A stretch of 8,027 nt of DNA, taken from contig URWQ01000053.1 in the NCBI GenBank assembly GCA_900551635.1, positions 1 through 8,027 on the forward strand. The letters are read 5' to 3'. Source of the stretch: an uncultured Collinsella sp. (GTDB lineage: Bacteria > Actinomycetota > Coriobacteriia > Coriobacteriales > Coriobacteriaceae). How positions within the stretch are numbered: the first letter of the stretch is position 1; each line of letters opens with the position of its first letter. Position numbers and translations under genes: made by a program. Under the pieces are notes generated by a model that worked only from the letters and a program-made list of their open reading frames with translations, did not search any database and was not told the origin of the DNA. Positions 5,523 to 8,027 of this stretch are shown piece after piece.

Positions 5523-8027
5523 ACTCTTGGACTTTAAGGGCTTCGGCCAGGCTGACGCGCTTGATAGAACGCGTGTGTAGCAGCGCCACGACCAGGTAGG
5601 TCGCAAAGCCAATGCCCACGCACGCCGTCATGGACCAAGCGGGCACGTAGATCTCGATATTGCCGTTGTAGGCGAGCAGCATCGAGCGGAAGATGGCCGT
5701 GAGTGAACCAATAATGACCGGCAGGCTCAGCACGAGCGACGCCGCCACGCACAGCGTGATCGACCGGATGTACAGATGCGAGATCTCGCTATCGCGATAG
5801 CCAAAGACTTTCATGTAGCTGATCGAACGGGCGCTATGATCGATAACGGCCTTGGTCAGCAGGTACATAAACAGCAGGAAGATAAACACCGCGAGCCCGA
5901 CCATCATTCCGATCATTTTGCTCATCATGCCGATGAACTGGTCGCCCACGGCACGCATGTCATCGGGCGTGGTGTCGCCGGCAAAGTAACGAGCTTCGAG
6001 GTCGAGCTTCTCGTTGCTCACATAGCCGTTAAAGTAGGCGGCGTCGTTGTCGAACAGCTCATTAAAGTCGTCGATACTCATATAGATATTCATGTCCGAC
6101 TTGGAGCCCCAGGCGCAGTCCTTGCCCGCGTACTCAAGGGAATAATGCTCACCCTCGTACTTGTCGCCGAGCGTGACCTTCTGGCCCTCGCTCCAGCCAA
6201 ACTTATCGAGCAGACCGCCGCCAAAGACGACACGCCCGTCGCCGACGTTGAGGTCTTTCCAATAGCGCGAATCGGATGAAATGCCGTAGACGGAAATCGT
6301 CTCCTCGCCATTTCCATCGCCGCGGTCGTATTGCAGCTGGTAAACGGCATATTTCTCGGCCTGCGCGATTGCTCCTGCGCCGTTGTCGGTCGTATTGACC
6401 GGATGGATATCGTCGTTGTCAGTGTCGATCTTGGAGGCCTTGTCGATCAGGTCGATAGCCTCGTCGCGGTTGCAGCCGAGGGCATCGGCAAGGTCATCGA
6501 GACGCGCATAAAGCGCATCCTTCTTGTCCTGGACCCTTGCGAGTGCATCCTGCGCCGCAGTCAGGCTCTCGGCAGACGGAGATGCGGTCGCGGCATCGGT
6601 CGCCGTCTGCGCCGCATCGGCCGCGTCGTCAAGCTCATCATCCGCATCCTGGGCGGCGGTGAGGAGCGCGCCGTCAACCGACTGCAAGCGCTCGAGTGCC
6701 GACCACTGCTCGCGCTCCTCGGCGGTGCCCTCGAGCTCCAGCGGCGCCTTGAGCGTGTACTGGTGCTCGGCGACCAGGCTCGTCTTCAGGTTGTCCGCGT
6801 AGTGCGTCATCGTGGGCAGAATCGCCAGGCCAAAGAGCAGCAGCAGCGAGGCGAACGCAATGCCCGCGAAGAGCGTGGCGAAGTTGCCCAGGTTGCGCAG
6901 GAAGATACGCAGGCGGAAGCGGGAAACAAAACCCATGCGCTCCGGCAGCTGCAAGCCGCGCTTGGTGCCCGATTTGCCGCTCGCCTCGTGACGAAGGAAC
7001 TGCAACGGCGTCTTGCCCATTTTGCGAAGCAGGCCCACCAGCGTGATGAGGATGAGCGCGGCGGCGGGAACCACGGCGCACTTCACAAAGATCTCCCAGC
7101 TCCAGTACACCTGGAAGGGCGGCAGACTGTACGAACCGTAATAGAGGCTGCGCATGGGCTCGGTAAAGAACACAACGCCGAGCGCAGTGCCCAAAAGCGC
7201 TGCGAGCACGCCCACGATAGCGGGAAGCGCGAGGTAGTGCAGCACGATCTCGCGTCGACGATAGCCGCTGGCGAGCAGCGTGGCGATGAAGGCGCTCTCC
7301 TCCTCGATGGTGGCGTCGGTAAGGACCACAAAGACAAACGCCATGATCACGATGATGATGTCGAGCAGCGTCATCCACATCATGGAGTCGCCGTCCACGT
7401 CGTCGCGCGCATAGCCAATGCCCTGGTTGGAATCGGCGTCGATGAGGTCATCCACGCGCGCATCAGCATCGGTCAGCGCCTCGACCATACCCTGCTCCGC
7501 ATCGATGCGATCCGCAGTGGGGAGGTCGCGATCGGCAAAGGTGAAGGAGTAGGTGTAGGCAGGCGCGCCGCCGGCATCCTCGAGCGCGGCAAAGCCGGCG
7601 TCGGTGACCTCGGCCACGCCGTACGTGATGGTGTTCACCGTAAAGTCCGAATTGTTGAGGAACAGCGCCTGGCTATCGGGCTGGGTCATGATACCGCAGA
7701 TGGTGTAGGTGCGACCCTCGAGCTCGACCTTATCGCCCACGGCGAGATCGTTGTTGGCGGCGAAGACACGGTCGATGGCCGCCTCATCGTCCGTCTTGGG
7801 CTCCTTGCCCTCACAGTAGGACGCGATATCGACCTTGGTGCGGTGCGCATAGGTGCGCAGCGTGCGCTTGGTGCCGTCGTCGCCGGACGCCTTTTTGATG
7901 ATGGCGTCGATGGAGAAATTCTTGTAGAGCGTGACGCCGCCGACGTCGTCGGCCGCGTCCTCGGCTGCCTTGAGCTGGTCTTTGGTGGCCTCGAAGGAGG
8001 TGGTCACGCGGCCGTCCTCAATCGTGT
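5521..8027 (-). CDS. FtsX-family ABC transporter permease, partial (5' end off window)
   Basis: The frame is open from the right edge to TAG 5523-5521, with 834 residues visible. I number from the GTG codon at 8007, which is probably internal: the frame is open six codons before it, and the first transmembrane helix expected of such permeases is missing. Large double-FtsX permeases act with an ATPase in lipid or peptide export, or in envelope signalling. Residues 1-205 are an extracytoplasmic domain. The first FtsX core has helices near 209-229, 260-283 and 308-328 and the coupling segment ATLLASGYRRREI (242-254). A helix lies at 376-398, followed by a second extracytoplasmic domain (about 400-690). 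The second FtsX core has helices near 694-718, 749-775 and 790-812 and YMKVFGYRDSEI (731-742). Within the second domain, residues 425-530 are charged, Ala/Asp-rich and probably helical or coiled-coil. No ATPase gene is visible; it may lie upstream. Confidence 0.92.
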   Translation of the reverse strand, partial: TIEDGRVTTSFEATKDQLKAAEDAADDVGGVTLYKNFSIDAIIKKASGDDGTKRTLRTYAHRTKVDIASYCEGKEPKTDDEAAIDRVFAANNDLAVGDKVELEGRTYTICGIMTQPDSQALFLNNSDFTVNTITYGVAEVTDAGFAALEDAGGAPAYTYSFTFADRDLPTADRIDAEQGMVEALTDADARVDDLIDADSNQGIGYARDDVDGDSMMWMTLLDIIIVIMAFVFVVLTDATIEEESAFIATLLASGYRRREIVLHYLALPAIVGVLAALLGTALGVVFFTEPMRSLYYGSYSLPPFQVYWSWEIFVKCAVVPAAALILITLVGLLRKMGKTPLQFLRHEASGKSGTKRGLQLPERMGFVSRFRLRIFLRNLGNFATLFAGIAFASLLLLFGLAILPTMTHYADNLKTSLVAEHQYTLKAPLELEGTAEEREQWSALERLQSVDGALLTAAQDADDELDDAADAAQTATDAATASPSAESLTAAQDALARVQDKKDALYARLDDLADALGCNRDEAIDLIDKASKIDTDNDDIHPVNTTDNGAGAIAQAEKYAVYQLQYDRGDGNGEETISVYGISSDSRYWKDLNVGDGRVVFGGGLLDKFGWSEGQKVTLGDKYEGEHYSLEYAGKDCAWGSKSDMNIYMSIDDFNELFDNDAAYFNGYVSNEKLDLEARYFAGDTTPDDMRAVGDQFIGMMSKMIGMMVGLAVFIFLLFMYLLTKAVIDHSARSISYMKVFGYRDSEISHLYIRSITLCVAASLVLSLPVIIGSLTAIFRSMLLAYNGNIEIYVPAWSMTACVGIGFATYLVVALLHTRSIKRVSLAEALKVQE

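Noticed and set aside
8005..8007. GTG at 8007 with GAGGA upstream as the true start of the FtsX permease
   Set aside because: The frame is open upstream to the window edge, and starting here would leave the permease without its first membrane helix. The GAGGA is most simply the codons for Glu-Asp.

Overview
The window reads as chromosomal DNA of a high-GC Gram-positive anaerobe, most likely a Collinsella-like member of the Coriobacteriia. This rests on GC-rich codon use, Shine-Dalgarno starts, no outer-membrane genes, the mix of protein families, and GTC/GGGGAC-type intergenic repeats I associate from memory with that group. The taxonomic call is inference. I see no phage, plasmid, CRISPR or transposase gene, and no tRNA or rRNA.

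Layout. Positions 1-2694 hold three minus-strand genes, transcribed from right to left. They encode a TrhA/hemolysin-III (PAQR) membrane protein (2011-2694), a CNNM-CBS-CorC membrane protein of the hemolysin C/magnesium-export family (528-1901), and the start of a small protein resembling the N-terminal domain of cyanophycin synthetase (503 to beyond position 1). A divergent intergenic region (2695-2880) separates trhA from a plus-strand, membrane-anchored alpha/beta hydrolase (2881-3846). That region carries a good sigma-70 promoter and two matching dyads that look like repressor sites. The hydrolase converges on a minus-strand DUF362/ferredoxin protein (4098-5303). The convergent gap holds a 124-nt imperfect palindrome fused to a strong hairpin terminator. 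The DUF362 gene has a TTGACA promoter with a dyad in an apparent 19-bp spacer. Upstream of it lies a nested inverted-repeat module (5387-5522) that runs into the stop codon of a large FtsX-type ABC permease (5521 to beyond 8027, 5' end missing).

How the genes work together. Five of the six products are envelope-linked or metal/cofactor-linked: two integral membrane proteins of ion or lipid homeostasis, one anchored hydrolase, one iron-sulfur protein and one ABC permease. They do not form an obvious single pathway. The only probable operon is CorC-like plus cyanophycin-synthetase-like (24-nt gap), perhaps with trhA upstream.

The genes belong to known families. The less explained material is intergenic: the long palindrome at 3884-4015, the four-module REP-like element at 5387-5522, the paired operators before the hydrolase and the MerR-like promoter before the DUF362 gene. 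The free-standing-looking cyanophycin-synthetase N domain and the charged helical insert in the FtsX permease are the main protein-level oddities.
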